DNA of 64,000 nt from Doris montereyensis (lineage: Eukaryota > Mollusca > Gastropoda > Nudibranchia > Dorididae), in contig JAXRKP010001604.1 in the NCBI GenBank assembly GCA_037039925.1, positions 44,645 to 108,644 of the forward strand, read 5' to 3'. Shown one piece after another: positions 11,348-24,244 of this stretch. Under the pieces are notes generated by a model. The model had not been told where the DNA came from, made no database searches, and saw only the letters and a program-made list of their open reading frames with translations. Made by a program: the position numbers and the translations under genes. The stretch's first letter is position 1. Each line of letters opens with the position of its first letter.

Positions 11348-12033
11348 CAGTCGACTCCGATTAATCACAACATGACGGGAGCAGCAAAATTGGTTGCGAT
11401 GATCTGAAGCTTCAATTAACCGGATTCCAATATGTGCCTAGTATTTAGATTCATTTGAGTAATTGATGACTAGGTATATCTGCTGCAATATCTTTTGCAT
11501 AGATAATTTTGCCCTCTAAGTTACCCAGACTTGGGACTTTTATGAATATTCTCATCTGTGCAAAAGTTGTATGCCTTCAAACAGATGTTACACAGCCAGC
11601 AAAGAATACTACAGTAATTCAGTTCATGCTTTACATTGAGCTAGATATGTAGTAAGCTACAACATGTGCGATAAGTCAAGCCTCTCCCTTTTATTTGAAA
11701 GTTCGGTCGGCGGCTGCCCACTCAGCTTATTGGCTGGGGAAAGTCATGTCTTACTTATTGTACCATACAATACTACGCTCCTTTTACTGTCTGCTAGACC
11801 CACACTCAGTGTCAGGCCATTTTATCATTACGGTTTTAGGTAATGACAGCATAGACATGCGAGCATCATTTAGCAAAGTGTGAAATCAGAACAAAGCCAA
11901 CCGAAAACTGAGACAAGGGAGTGAGATGCGATTAATCAGTGATTTTTATATATAATTAATGCTGTTTCTTAGGTAAAGTTGCAATTAAGTGGAAATTGCA
12001 ATTAACAGAGCTGAGATAAACCAGAGTCAACTG
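11348..12033. mobile_element. MITE, family 3 (CAGT(C/T)GACTC ends)
   Basis: The left end after TA reads CAGTCGACTCCGATTAATC. The reverse-complemented right end reads CAGTTGACTCTGGTTTATC (15 of 19 matches). Subterminal words such as CAATTAA recur in both halves. TA is present on the left; the right flank is TT, so the target duplication is not clean. Probably another Tigger/pogo-like non-autonomous element. Confidence 0.6.
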
Positions 12034-12164
12034 TTAATATATATATATATATATATTTATATAGATACATACATACAGAGAGAGACAGTGACAAAGACAG
12101 AGACAGAGGGAAAAGAGATAGAGAATGTGTGTGTGTGTGTGAGCGCAAAAAAAGTAGTGAAAAA

Positions 12165-12245
12165 AGATCAATCATTAGCGGGGCTTGAACCCACAACCTC
12201 TTTTGGGTTGAGATGCCACCACCTTGCCTCTAGACTATATTCATC
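12165..12245 (-). mobile_element. tRNA-like head of a SINE
   Basis: On the minus strand a B box GGGTTCAAGCCCC is preceded by GGCAAGGTGGTGGCATCTCAA in the A-box/anticodon region, resembling the head of the conserved-body SINEs at 36398 and 60273. Body sequence is missing, so it is a truncated copy. A TA and CA/GA simple-repeat tract lies beside it (12037-12140). Confidence 0.55.
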
Positions 12246-12351
12246 TGATAGGCATTGCAGCAGAAAAAAGAAAGGACATTGGGGTGGGTATGTTCAATTG
12301 ACTCTTAATATCTTTATCACATTGTACATTGTATGTTGAAATAAGCTTTAC

Positions 12352-12493
12352 CTTCTTTGAAAAATATTTGACAACATCTACTTGATTGTGCATAACAGCA
12401 GTAAAGAGAAGGCTTCTTCCGTGTGAGTCCGTATGAGAAGGATCGACATGATCGTTAGCAATCAAAAAATGAATGACTTCAATAAAACCAAGC
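12352..12493 (-). CDS. Ankyrin gene, coding exon 2 (ankyrin repeat 1)
   Basis: A 142-base exon after acceptor TTTACAG and before donor AAG|GTAAAG. Its first G completes an Arg codon begun by AG at the end of the exon at 19077. The peptide LGFIEVIHFLIANDHVDP, then DSHGRSLLFTAVMHNQVDVV, has the helix and loop pattern of an ankyrin repeat, though the canonical TPLH is replaced by SLLF. It ends on a full codon, matching the phase-0 start of exon 3. The 6.6-kb introns on both sides are filled with LINE, SINE and MITE copies. Confidence 0.85.
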
Positions 12494-12904
12494 CTGTAAA
12501 TTAGAAAGAAGGAAACATTATAAAATTCTTAAAGCAGTGCGTTTTTTCTGCTGAAACTTACTCACAATAAATTGGTAAAAGATGCAAAACTGTTATGGGG
12601 ATCAAAAATATATAAATAAAGTGAACATTGATATTGCGTTTATGTGCCCCTTCCCAATGGAAGGCATCCAATAACATTTTTTGTCAATGGTTAAATCTGT
12701 GTTTCAAATAGTTAATAATAGACAAATATTTGGAGACAATTGAGATAAAAGGCTGCTTTGTGTAACAAGTAACAGACATTATGTGTTGTAATACATAAAA
12801 AGCAATAACCAAAAGTCGTGTAAATACTATATAAAAAGCCTTTGGTTTTGAGCCCTCAATTCCAAGGTATCATGGTGCCTTCAAAGGATATATCTATTAT
12901 TGAA

Positions 12905-15900
12905 TCCCAATGTCCAGGCAGTGGGCAGGTGCTTGCACCTGTAAGGGGATTAGGTGATCTCATCCCCCCCCATAAGTCTCCTGCTGCCTTGCAGGCAAGT
13001 CTTGACTGGCCAAAGGCAAAAGGAGTTAATCCCAACAGAAAATCATCTGCTGCCTTGCATGCTGGTCTTGCTTGACCAAAGGCTAAGGGAGTTAACTTGA
13101 CAAAAAATAGCAACACACTGCCTTGCAGGTCGATTTTGGTTGACCAAAGGCTAAGGGAGTTAACGCTGACAGAAAATCAAAACCAAAGTCTGGTAGGGAG
13201 CTTCAAGGTGGCAGCCCCACCACCTACCTAGGGTACAGTGGACTAATCACCTGCTTACCCAAAACCAGCCAATTCAAAAAACCCAAAATGTTATACCCGG
13301 ATGGAACTTCAGAAGACTACTCTGGATATGAACACAGACTTTGATTTTTGGAACATGGAATGTCAGAGCAATAAATGGAAAAAAAGTTAAAATTACTGAA
13401 CAATTAGAAAAATTCACAGTATATATTTTGGCTATCACTGAAACAAAGAAACAAGGACAAGAAATTGAAAATGTAGGACCAAATCATATGTTAATCTCTC
13501 AGGAGTAGATGTAAAGGATAGAGCAAGAGCAGGAGTAGGCCTCCTAATACATAATATACATTAAAAAAAACTATCAGACAGTTGAAATTTATTAGCTCAA
13601 GATTATTAGAGATAAACATTAAACTAAAAGAAATGAAATCAAATTATTAATGGCTTATGGACCAAACCAAGATGTCGCCAAAGAAGAAAAAGATAATTTT
13701 GAAAACAATTTACAAACAGCTGCAGAGAATCTCAAACTCAAACAGCAACTAATAGTCTTAGTTTTAGGAGATTTAAATGCTAGTGAATGCAACAATGCAC
13801 AAAAAACATCATGTGGAGTCATAGGTAAGGAAGGAGAGACAACTTCTCCGAATTGAGAGAGACTAATAGACTTTTGCCTAAAGAATAACATGAAAGTAGC
13901 CAACACCTTTTTTCCAGATAAAGATATTCACAAATTACAAGAGTAAATGAAGAGAAAAGTGAAAAGCAAAAAAAATCATAGACTACATAATAGCAAAGAC
14001 ACTGTCAAAACTAAAATCAAAGAAAAGAAGGAAGTCTGGAAGAAATACTTACAAACGAAGAGGCCAGAAGATAGAATAGATTATGTGAGTAAAAGAACGA
14101 TTGCCAAACAGAAAGTAAGAAAAGCAAAATAGAAACAGTGGGAAGAGTTTGGACAAAGACTTCAAGAAAGTTACCAAGGAAATCAAAAGCTCTGAGGAGC
14201 AATGAAGAGCATGAGAAAGACCAAAGCACGCCCAATTAGACAAATTAAGAGCATCAAAGGAAGAATAATGAAGGAAGACAAAAAAATCACAAAAACATGG
14301 AGAAAGCACTTTCAGCAATTGCATAATCCTTCAAGAACATATGAAACTAGGAGTACAGATCAACTAGTAAGAATAACAAATCCAGATGAGATAACTGAAG
14401 ACGTACATATGTCAATGGAAGAAATCCAAAGAGCTATATGAAAAATCAAACTAGGAAAGGCCCCAGGAGCAGATTAAATTTATCCAGAAATGATTCAAAA
14501 CCAAGGGAGAGAGACAGACAAACTACTGTATGAAATATGTCAACAAGCATGGAAGTTAAAACAGGTGCCAGATGACCGGAAAAAGGGAATGACAGTACCA
14601 ATACACAAGAAAGGATCAACTATGGAATGCTCAAACTACTGAACGTATTAGGAACAATGTAAGCCAGACGACTAGAAATGAGACTGAGGAAAAGAGTAGA
14701 AGATCAGATTGAAGAACATCAGAGTGGATTCAGACCAGGGATAAGTGTTCAGGATCACTTATTTAAAATAAGACATATAAGAGACAAATTCCTTGGTAGA
14801 AATATTGACTTACACTTTCACCTCTGTTGAATTGACTTATAATAGACATTCGACACCATGAAGAGAGATGAACTATGGCGCTCTTTAAAAGAGCACAATG
14901 TCAAATAAACTTTGATAGAAGCTATTAAAGGTTTTTACAATAAACCAACATGTGCAATGAAAGTAGCTGGAAACTTGTCTAAAGAATTTGATGCATGTAC
15001 AGGAGTTAGACAGGATTATATACTAAGCCCTCTTTTGTGTATCGTGTTTATGGATGCGATTGCAAAGGCATCATAAAAAATTAAGAAAATGCATGTAGGT
15101 ATGTGGAAACGCACATCAGTAAATCTATCAATGCTTTCCTTTGCTGATGATTTAGCTCTATTCGGAAAATCAGAAAGTGACCTTCAGTATAATATCAACA
15201 TGCTGAATAATGAATTATATAAAAGAGAATTGAAAGTCAATGTAACGAAAACAAAACCAATGTTAGTAACTAGGAAGCTAAAAAGTAAAACATAAAACCT
15301 TAAACGGGCAAAGAGAAATTAGAACAAGTTCAAAACTGCAATTACATAGGAGTAATGATTAACTCAGAGGAAAAACAAAGAGAAGAAATCAGCGAGAGAA
15401 TCCAAAAGGCAAGTGCAATATATATCCACCTAGGAAAGTAAAAAAGAATTTTCAACAAAAATCAAAATGACGTATACAACACAGTTCGTTGTCTTTCTCT
15501 CCTCTATGGCAGCGAAATATGGACCTTAGACAGTAGGCAATACAGAAGAGTGCAGGTAGCTGAAATGAAATATCTCAGAAGAGTAGTAGGAAAAACTAAA
15601 AGAGACAAAATCAGTAATACAACAATAAGAGATCAAACCAAAGCAGATGGCATTAAAACTAAGATGGTTTGGACATGTAAACAGAATGAATAAAAAGAGA
15701 ATAGCTAGATCAGTATACAATGCTAAAATCCAAGGTAAAAGACCAAAAGATTAGACCTCAAAGAAAGAAGGACGAGGACATAAAAGAAGCACGAAAGCAA
15801 AGAAATTTAACCTTCCCAGAAGGAAAAAGAAAATGCCAGGACAGAGTATCCTGGAGAAAGATCATTTCGGGCATCTAAACCCATACGCCCGAAGGTAGAA

Positions 15901-15915
15901 TGGGAACGGATAAAG
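12905..15915 (+). mobile_element. RTE-type LINE, copy B
   Basis: Plus-strand copy opposing the ankyrin gene whose intron holds it. A leader with three monomers (about 12975-13195) is followed by the endonuclease start at about 13340 (relic of FGTWNVRAING), endonuclease pieces to 13870, and reverse transcriptase with SFADDLALFGKSE at about 15137 (intact FADD). The C-terminal domain ends at about 15840-15915 with a short AAAG-repeat tail (GATAAAGAAAGAAAG). A piece between endonuclease and RT appears shortened near 13945, and stops and frameshifts occur throughout, so it is inactive. Confidence 0.9.
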
Positions 15916-16348
15916 AAAGAAAGAAAATTTGAATCATAACAATAAGTCTCTTTTTCAATATTACATATATTTCTTTTAGTTTCTATGGCTACGTTTCTCG
16001 CAATAGACACCAAGCAACCGAATGTTGAAATTAGAGTTATACATGTATTATATATGCATATAATGTGGTCTCCAAGGAAAATATAAAGTATGGTTTCTAC
16101 AGTTCATGGTAATGCCAAGGTCTTTTATTATGGCCCCTACTGGTATACGACATGTGTACAACTGCTGTTGAAGCAATTAAAGCCAAGATGAACAAATATC
16201 TTCAAATGTGGCATTCTACTACCGGCAGGCAAAACTACAGCTACCTTTGTTATAGTAGAATATAAGGTATGAAAAGCAATTGGTAATCATAGGATAAGAT
16301 CAGGAAAATGGAAAGCTGCCGATTTAAGTAAAAGCAGCCCAAGACTGC

Positions 16349-16860
16349 TTGAAGATGAAGGAAATAATCAGACACGCGCAAAACAATCGTGTAGGGTTAG
16401 GAACATCTAAAACAAAATGGTGGTTGAAAGTAGAAGGCAAAGAAAAGAGAGACATGATCATCCAGGAAATATGCCGGGAAGAGAACACTAAGCGAATACA
16501 TAAAGCAGTCCAAAAATCCCATCAAAGTCATTAGACAACTCGGGAAAACTCCTTGCAGAGGAGCCTGACCTTGAGCAATCTATGGCAAATGATGCCGTTA
16601 AGGATAAGTTTCAAAATCGGATCAGAGTGTGACTTCTTACCCTCAAATGCAAACTTGGTGAAGTGGGGAAAGACAAATGATGCAACTTGTCCAATATGCC
16701 AAAGCAAATAAACTGTTGACCATGTCCTCAATTCATGCAAAAGTGCCTAAGCACAGGGTCAGTACACATGGAGACACAACCAGATACTACAGGATCTAGC
16801 ATCAATCATAAGCTCAGCATAGAGGAAAAAAACAACAAACATCAACTACTATTCTTATCT
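16349..16860 (+). mobile_element. LINE C-terminal fragment with a Cys/His motif
   Basis: One frame runs from about 16349 to 16855, broken by a few stops. It shows TCPICQSK, then TVDHVLNSCK, then GQYTWRHNQILQDLA. The spacing C-x2-C ... H-x4-C is the zinc-knuckle-like tail of non-LTR retrotransposon proteins. Upstream reverse transcriptase is not recognisable. It differs from the RTE copies nearby and so belongs to another LINE lineage. Confidence 0.65.
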
Positions 16861-17169
16861 GTGAAGTACTGATTCATCTACTCTGCCTACTACTCTTAGT
16901 TTTAATTGTGTAGGCATATTTAATAGCTTATTGATAATTACTAAAGCTCTATGTTCGGTATGCATAATATCAATCTATTCAAATTTGATGAGTATAAGAC
17001 ATCAATGAGTAAGATAATATAACTTTGTTTTTACTATTACTACTTGTAGTATGCTTCCACCTCCCCAACCCCATGTTAAATATAAGTAAATAACCTTCAG
17101 TGTAGAACTGTATTACCTGTTTTAAATCTCATATTTGTTGCTTGTTATGTATTTTATGACTTGAATTAA

Positions 17170-17170
<1 letters not shown>

Positions 17171-17262
<92 letters not shown>
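17171..17262. repeat. TCTG then TC microsatellite
   Basis: About nine TCTG units turn into about 28 TC units without a break. It is one of several tracts in the window with the same TCTG/TC composition. Confidence 0.95.
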
Positions 17263-17266
<4 letters not shown>

Positions 17267-18026
17267 CTCTGTTTGCGTAGGTTACATTGTGTTGCTTAAC
17301 ATTAACTGAATAACATGGCTTTTCAGGTTAGTTGTCTTTATTTTGTGTCTGTGTTCAATGACAAAGCCAAACTAAGAAAAGAGAGAAAAAACGTATGATG
17401 AATGATAGCTGCAATGCTGATAATGATAAACATGATGATGACGAGGATGAAGGCAATGACAATTACATCGATACTTATATCTTGCTCTGGCTGGCAATAT
17501 TGGCAATGAAACTAGTGCCTGATCGCAAATCCATCATAGAGTCCCAAACAGTACAAAAATGTTATTAAGTTAAGTAGACATATTAGTAGTATTATTAGGT
17601 CCTTAGTTTGTGTTTTATACCATCGTTTTAAACACCTCAGATTGTCAACAATACGAAACAAAGGCCTGCCATCATGTAAAAGAAGAATGGAGATAGAACA
17701 AAAAGCATGCAATGCACAACAGAGACAGTGTTGGCATTTTATATTCATTCTGGAGATAGAACGATCAACAACTGAGCCGAACCGGAAATATGTTTAGAAA
17801 TATGGAAACGGAAGAAGCAAATTCTTCCTAAATACTTGATGAAAACACCCAAAAAATTTCATTTTGATCCAAATGATAGCAAACATTTTACCCTAGAATG
17901 TAAAGTTGCATAGTGATGTAATAATCGGGTACAATGTCATTAGTACAAAATGTGGAGATAGAACAAACAAGAACTAAGGTGACGAGAAAGATACTAGCAC
18001 AAAACGTTTTTCTTGAACTGAACTCT

Positions 18027-18666
18027 GTCTAGGTAAATCCCTATGGGGATCCCCTAGCCTCTATGTCTAGGTAGACCCCTATGAGGATCCTCCTAGCCTC
18101 TATGTCTAGGTAGACCCCTATGAGGATCCCCCTAACCTGTATGTCTAGGTAGACCCCTAAATATGAGGATCCCTGTAGCCTGTATGTCTAGGTAGACCCA
18201 TATGGGGATCCCCTTAGCCTCTATGTTTAGGTAGACCCCTATGAGGATCCTCCTAGCCTGTATGTCTAGGTAGACCCATATGAGGATCACCGTAGCCTTT
18301 GTCTAGGTTCCCCTCAAGTCCGTATGTCTAGGTAGACCCGTTTGGGGATCCCCCTAGCCTCAATGTCTAGGTAGACCCCATGAGGATATCCCTAACCTGT
18401 GTGTCTAGGTAGACCCTATGAGGATCCCCCTAGCCTGCATGTCTAGGTAGGCCCCTATGAGGATTCCCTAGCCTGTATGTCTAGATAGACCCATAAGGGG
18501 ATCCCCTAGCTTGTATGTCTAGGTAAACCCCTATGGAGATCCCCTTTGCCTTTAAGTTTAGGTAGACCCCAAGGGGATCCCCTAGCCTCTATGCTTAGGT
18601 AGACCCCTATGGGGATCCCCTAGCCTGTATGACTAGGTAGACCCCTGTAGGGATTCCCCTAGCCTC
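18027..18666. repeat. Minisatellite of about 38-bp units
   Basis: About 17 imperfect copies of a unit of 36-41 bp carry GTCTAGGTAGACCC, CTATGAGGATCCCC and TAGCCTGTAT. The core CTAGGTAGACC is nearly palindromic and most units hold a GGATCC site. Units differ by a few bases and small indels, as in an ageing tandem array. It lies in the first large intron of the ankyrin gene. Confidence 0.95.
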
Positions 18667-19076
18667 TTCATTTTTGTGACTAATTCCCTGTTTCCGATGA
18701 TGAGTAATTCTTTATCAGCCTTTGTGCGGTCCGCCAAGTCATAGAACGGATGCACTACTACTACTAGACTCCCAGGAAGATCTATATTCTATCTACAGTA
18801 CTGTAGTCTAAGCTCACATTGATTCAGTTTGATTTTAAAAAACATTGTTAACTAAAATATCTCTGTTTCAGGCGATGAGCAATTTTAGCATCACTCTTTA
18901 CGCATCCTACAAACCTGTTTAATATTCGCTTTGCTATTTTTTTAATTTTCTGTAACTAATTATCTGCATCAGGCGACGTATATTTTGTCATCAGTCTTTG
19001 TGCGGCCCATCAAACCATTCAGAGAATGGTACACAATATAAAAAAGAAAAACAGCATATATGCATACATTATATAC

Positions 19077-20230
19077 CTGATGGCTTGCATCATTCTCTTC
19101 GTGGGTATTTTTTCCTTTGATGACCAGAGATCATGAATAGGATTGGTTTGAAGATCCCCTGTCAGATTACGATAAAAATATAAAACAGATGACCATATAT
19201 TCACTATTGCAAAGCTTCGCATGGCTAACAACCACTGAGCAATCTGACGATTTGAAGTTGAACATCGCACATCTGACAAAAGTGTTTTATATTGATCTTG
19301 TTTTTCAGAAGTCAAAACATCTAGATAATTCAAAAAAATATGGGATCCTCTGGCACTGAGAAGCTTTAAAGGGTACTCCTTGAAAATCGCTCCACAAAGA
19401 TCTAGAATGTCTCGGCGAACAATGTTTCCGTTTTCCTTTCCAACAGCAAAGGCCAAAGTTAATTCATCAAGAAGGATGTCATATTCCATTCGGAAAATGT
19501 CTCTCTTTTGTGAACTGGGAAAATTCAACAGCCAAAAGTGAGCAAACTGAACAAAATTATCACCTTTGCTACAAAAGGTGGTCAAACTATGCAATGTTGT
19601 ATTGGCCGTGTAAGCCAATCTGCTACGACAGTGGCATCTAGATAGATCATCATATCATCAAAGTTGACTCTGGTGTTGATAGTATTGCTTAAATTGCTGC
19701 TACTGGTTGTCTCATCACCGCTAATAATTTCGGGCCCTGCAACATCAGTTAACTTTTTAGGTGAGCAATTAGTTTTTGAAGAGGTGGCAGAGGAGATCGT
19801 CTTGGTAGATTCTGTTTTATTCCGTCAAAAGACAGCTTATCTGGTTTTTTCCGTCTTTTCTTTTTCTGTGACTGAAATTTGGCTGTACCTGGCTGAACAG
19901 ATGTATTTCTATCATCTTTTAAGACGGGTCCACAGAAATTGTCTTCTTGGCTGAGATTATCGGCATGCAAAACAATGCTTGCTGAAATACTTAAGCCTGG
20001 GGATCCAGCAGTTGCGAAGCCTGAATCAGGGGAAATAACTCGAGAGCTAGTGTTTGTGCTACTCAAACTAACAAATTTGGAGTCTGTGAAGTCATTTTTG
20101 ATGGAAAAAGGCTATCCTCCTCACCTCCGTTTTCAGAATTATCAGAACAAAACTTTTCTTCATCACTGTCTCTTACTGACAGCCTAGAGACACAAATCAG
20201 ATCTCTGAGATCTCTTACTCCACGGCTCAT
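19077..20230 (-). CDS. Ankyrin gene, large first coding exon (three apparent one-base frame breaks)
   Basis: The ATG at 20230-20228 opens MSRGVRDLRDLICVS, then an acidic/serine-rich segment, a Lys/Arg-rich stretch (KKKRRKKPDK, possible nuclear signal, near 19850) and a helical block (FAHFWLLNFPSSQKRDIF, LLSARGSHIFLNYLDVLT). The exon ends at donor CATCAG|GTATAT, two bases into an Arg codon finished by exon 2. The frame changes near 20097 (a run of five A on the coding strand), 19820 and 19606; each is mended by adding one base. The second break could instead be a 152-base intron (donor at 19888, acceptor ending 19737). The layout, with ankyrin repeats at the end, recalls the second half of SLF1/ANKRD32, but no BRCT domains are seen. 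Identity remains open. Confidence 0.6.
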
Positions 20231-20303
20231 CGTATTGCCTTTATTTTAATATTTACCCAATTTCAATAATTAAAAGAAAATTGGTGGGTTTATTGAGGCC
20301 ATA

Positions 20304-20527
20304 TCAATCATGAGCTTCCTCGTCATGAAGAGCAACATTTTCATCTCCAACTCGTATGTCAACACTCAATCTGATATCAGCAGCAAGAAGAATGATTGCT
20401 AAATAGGCTGGGAGTCTCAGACGGGACAGCCAAGCTAATTGGAAAAAAAGAGTAAAGTTTTGCCAATCCATTTGGAACTGAAAACAAGTGACACTTCAGG
20501 ATGAATTTCTTCCATCTCCAGTTTCCT
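20304..20527 (-). CDS. Possible last exon of an unidentified membrane protein
   Basis: After an acceptor (TTTCTCATTCACAG) comes RKLEMEEIHPEVSLVFSSKW, then, if one T is added to a run of seven T, a hydrophobic block (LLFFQLAWLSRLRLPAYLAI) and the tail GDENVALHDEEAHD with TGA at 20306-20304. An AATAAA follows about ten bases past the stop. Good acceptor, stop and poly(A) signal argue for a real 3'-terminal exon ending only 74 bases before the ATG of the ankyrin gene. The family is not recognised, and the frame depends on one indel, so this is tentative. Confidence 0.3.
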
Positions 20528-20839
20528 CTGTGAATGAGAAATAGTTATATTCTTTATTTTATGTATGCACATGTATGTAAAATAAAGTAAAAGTACCCAT
20601 TCTCAAAGTTGAACATAGGTTAATCAGGAACTTATGGCATACCAGTAATGTAATCTACTACACATTTATAAATATTTCAAAATGCTTGAAAAAGTCGTTT
20701 TTAAATGAGTTCACGAACATTTAAGTAAAATTTCATTTGATAAAAATTTCAGTTACCTCACCAGCCAAACCATTCTATAGAAATAGCTTTACTGTGTGTC
20801 TTCAGTGAATTCATTCAATATTTTTACAAAAAATCTATA

Positions 20840-21060
20840 TCTCCCTCATCGTATTTGACTTTAGTACTGCTTTTGATACTATAGATTAAAATATCTTTGT
20901 AAAAAGACTATACATTTAAGTTTAGTGAGAACTTGATGAGGTGGTTTGAATCCTATCTGTCTGACAGAAAACAATCTGTAGTAATCGACCAATCATTATC
21001 TTTGTCAACTTTTTCTCAAGTTCAGTGTTCCTCAGGATTCAGTCTTAGGACCACTATATA
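20840..21060 (+). mobile_element. CR1/L2-type reverse transcriptase fragment
   Basis: Translation gives FDFSTAFDTID, then LMRWFESYLSDRKQSV, then SFSQVQCSSGFSLR in broken frames. These correspond to the LDLSAAFDTID, WFRSYLSDR and VPQGSVLGP blocks of CR1/L2 reverse transcriptases. It is truncated on both sides; a MITE begins directly at its right edge. Confidence 0.75.
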
Positions 21061-21888
<828 letters not shown>

Positions 21889-22025
21889 CTCTCTATACCA
21901 ATAATAATAAGAAGAAGATTATTTATACAGCGTTTTCCATAAAAAAGGTTTCAAAACATTTTACAATACAAATGAAAAAAAGAATAAAAGGGAGAAGTTG
22001 GATGGAATACAATAATGTAATAGAA

Positions 22026-22100
22026 GCATGGAAGTTAAAACAGGTGCCAAAGGACTGGAAAAAAAGAAGGGTCAACTATTGAATGCTCAAACTATTTCAA
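22026..22100 (+). mobile_element. Short RTE reverse transcriptase fragment
   Basis: About 75 bp match the segment of the RTE copies that encodes AW(K)xKQVPxDWKK followed by TIECSNY. Flanking LINE sequence is absent. Confidence 0.65.
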
Positions 22101-22329
22101 TTATACATTGTAATTACCAAAGGAGACATGCAGATATCACAAAGAGAAATAACTTAATAAACCCTTATGGGCTTTTCACCGACATTTCAATAGAAAATAT
22201 TACCAAAATGCTGTCTAAGATGGGATTAATAATCTAGTCTTTAAAAATCTACAGTTAACAAAGAAATATGATACACACAATTATATAGAACAAATGACAC
22301 CTTTACCATTCTACATCGAAATAAGATTT

Positions 22330-22930
22330 TTAAATTAATTAAAATTTGTTTCAGATCTTAAACGTTCAGGTAATTTGTTCCACAAAACTGCAGCAGCATA
22401 TCCGAAAGCAGAGGTTCTAGGTTTAGGGATATTGACTACATTTGTATATCTGAAATTATACCTTCTATCTTTAAATGATATTAAATCTTGAAGACAAGAT
22501 GGTGATAATTTATGCAAAATTTTAAGTTTAAATGGCCATAGCTCGCATTCGTTTCACTTCCAGGGTTGGAATTTGTGCCACCTCCAAAAGACCTTCATAT
22601 GTATTACTATAGTCATTGTATATAAATCTAAGAGCTCGTTCTTGAATTTTTCTAGTTGCCTTATATTTCATTTCGAACAGAAGTGCCATGCTAAAGGACA
22701 AAATTTAAAGTTAGAAAGAATAAACGTATGAAATATAGCTAACTTGTTTAATTTTGAGAGATATCTACCGATTCTCTTCAACACATTGAGTTGTTGAGAG
22801 GCCTTGCGGCAAATTATCTTTATGTGGGCATCAAATTCTAATTGAAAATCTATCTCTATTCCTAACAGTTTGACAGTTTCTTCACAAGATATAGAGACTG
22901 AGTCAATTTGAATTGAGTTTGACTAGTTAA
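22330..22930 (-). mobile_element. CR1-type LINE, C-terminal part
   Basis: The reading frame RTSAFGYAAAVLWNKLPERL at 22335-22517 is the typical end of CR1/L2 proteins (T..G..AF...A..LWN.LP). Upstream in the same orientation (22560-22900) are pieces reading LEFDAHIKIICRKASQQLNV, LKRIGRYLSKLNK and ILSNFKFCPLAWHFCS, the thumb region of the same kind of reverse transcriptase. Frames are broken. Confidence 0.8.
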
Positions 22931-24244
22931 ACATTTTTCTTTTAGATATTTCAACGAATAAAGACACACTGCTATGGTACAATGTGTTGGGGCTAATTAT
23001 TAACATCAATATATATGTTAATCCTTTTATTATGAAAATATAATAGTTTAATGTTCACCTGACATGCATGTTGAATTATTATCTTATGCCACCATACATC
23101 AAAAAATCTGAGCCATGACTAGCACAAATGCGACCGGTATTTGACTTCTAGTCACTTAGTCGTCTGTTGACCAACAAACTAAATAAATTTTTCAGAATTT
23201 TCCAATGTTTCATCTGGTATGAGGAAAATATTTACAGAAACATTTGTTAAAACTTCAAATAGACTAGACTATGACACTGTTGCAACGCCTAATTCCCACC
23301 CCTTAACTGGAACCAACCAGAGCCATGTCTAACCCGTCATGTTCATGTCAGGAGGACGTGATCCAGGCCCAGCCTGATGCCGTCCTTCATTCGGCTGACA
23401 TCACCAGCAGAAAAGGAAAACCTTCAGGTAGCCTTCACTCATTCTCATTAATAGAATAAGCCTTATGCCATGGCAGTAATGTAACATAGTGTCACGAAAC
23501 CAGGTACCAGAAGCGCATATATATGAATACAAATTTATTTTGTTTCTGCTGTGTGTGTAAAACAAAACAGCCATGGCGTCTGCCATCTGGTCCTGTTTGC
23601 TTGGATCGTAGTGTAGCTAAATCTAGCTTTAGATCTATTAACCCCATCCCTCACCCCGCCCCTTCCTCCCCCAAGATACTCTACCATGGTAATCCTCCCC
23701 CGAAATAAGATAAGAATCATTTTTTGTGATTTTCAAGTTCAAGACTTCAGCACTTCTTTGGCATTTTTGTGCAATAGACCTAGAATCTAAATCTAGATTT
23801 AGATCTATAGATATACATTTTATCTAAGATCTAGAGATATAGATCTATTTCAGATTCAGATTACATAAGTAGACAGCACTTGAAGGCAATTGTAGGCCCA
23901 CCTGAGATATAATTTGTCATTTTCAGAGCTACAGACAGCGAAGTTTGTTTTCCTGGTAAATTGCCGGATGTTGTGCGTGTAGCCATGACATAGGCATGAG
24001 ATGTTTAAAAAATGAGAAAGATTGTTGTGATAAGGAACAAACTTTTGTTGGCCAACCCCTGCGTGGGGCAAGAACTGTGTTCGCCACATGGATCTATTTG
24101 ATTTTAGATCTGTAACTAGCTATAGATCTGACCGTGACAGGAGGCCCCAAAGGTCGTTGGATAAATGTTTGGAACGGCTATGATTATGAATCATGAAGAA
24201 ACAGAAAAATGCGAAAACAAAAGGGCATGGTGATGGTTTACCAC
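22931..24244. other. Unassigned stretch
   Basis: No gene or clear repeat is seen. From 23760 to 23860 it is rich in AGATCTAGA-like words, a composition that recurs at 27120-27260 and 50090-50390. A CTG/TTG run lies further right at 24535-24566. Confidence 0.4.

Noticed and set aside
17512..17748. Minus-strand frame of 78 codons
   Set aside because: Cys/Leu-rich low-quality frame with no conserved motif, inside an intron of the ankyrin gene.
18027..18666. CRISPR-like array
   Set aside because: The units are degenerate along their whole length with no distinct spacers, and the genome is eukaryotic; it is a minisatellite.
20844..21050. Host gene exon
   Set aside because: The peptide matches CR1/L2 reverse transcriptase blocks and has several stops.
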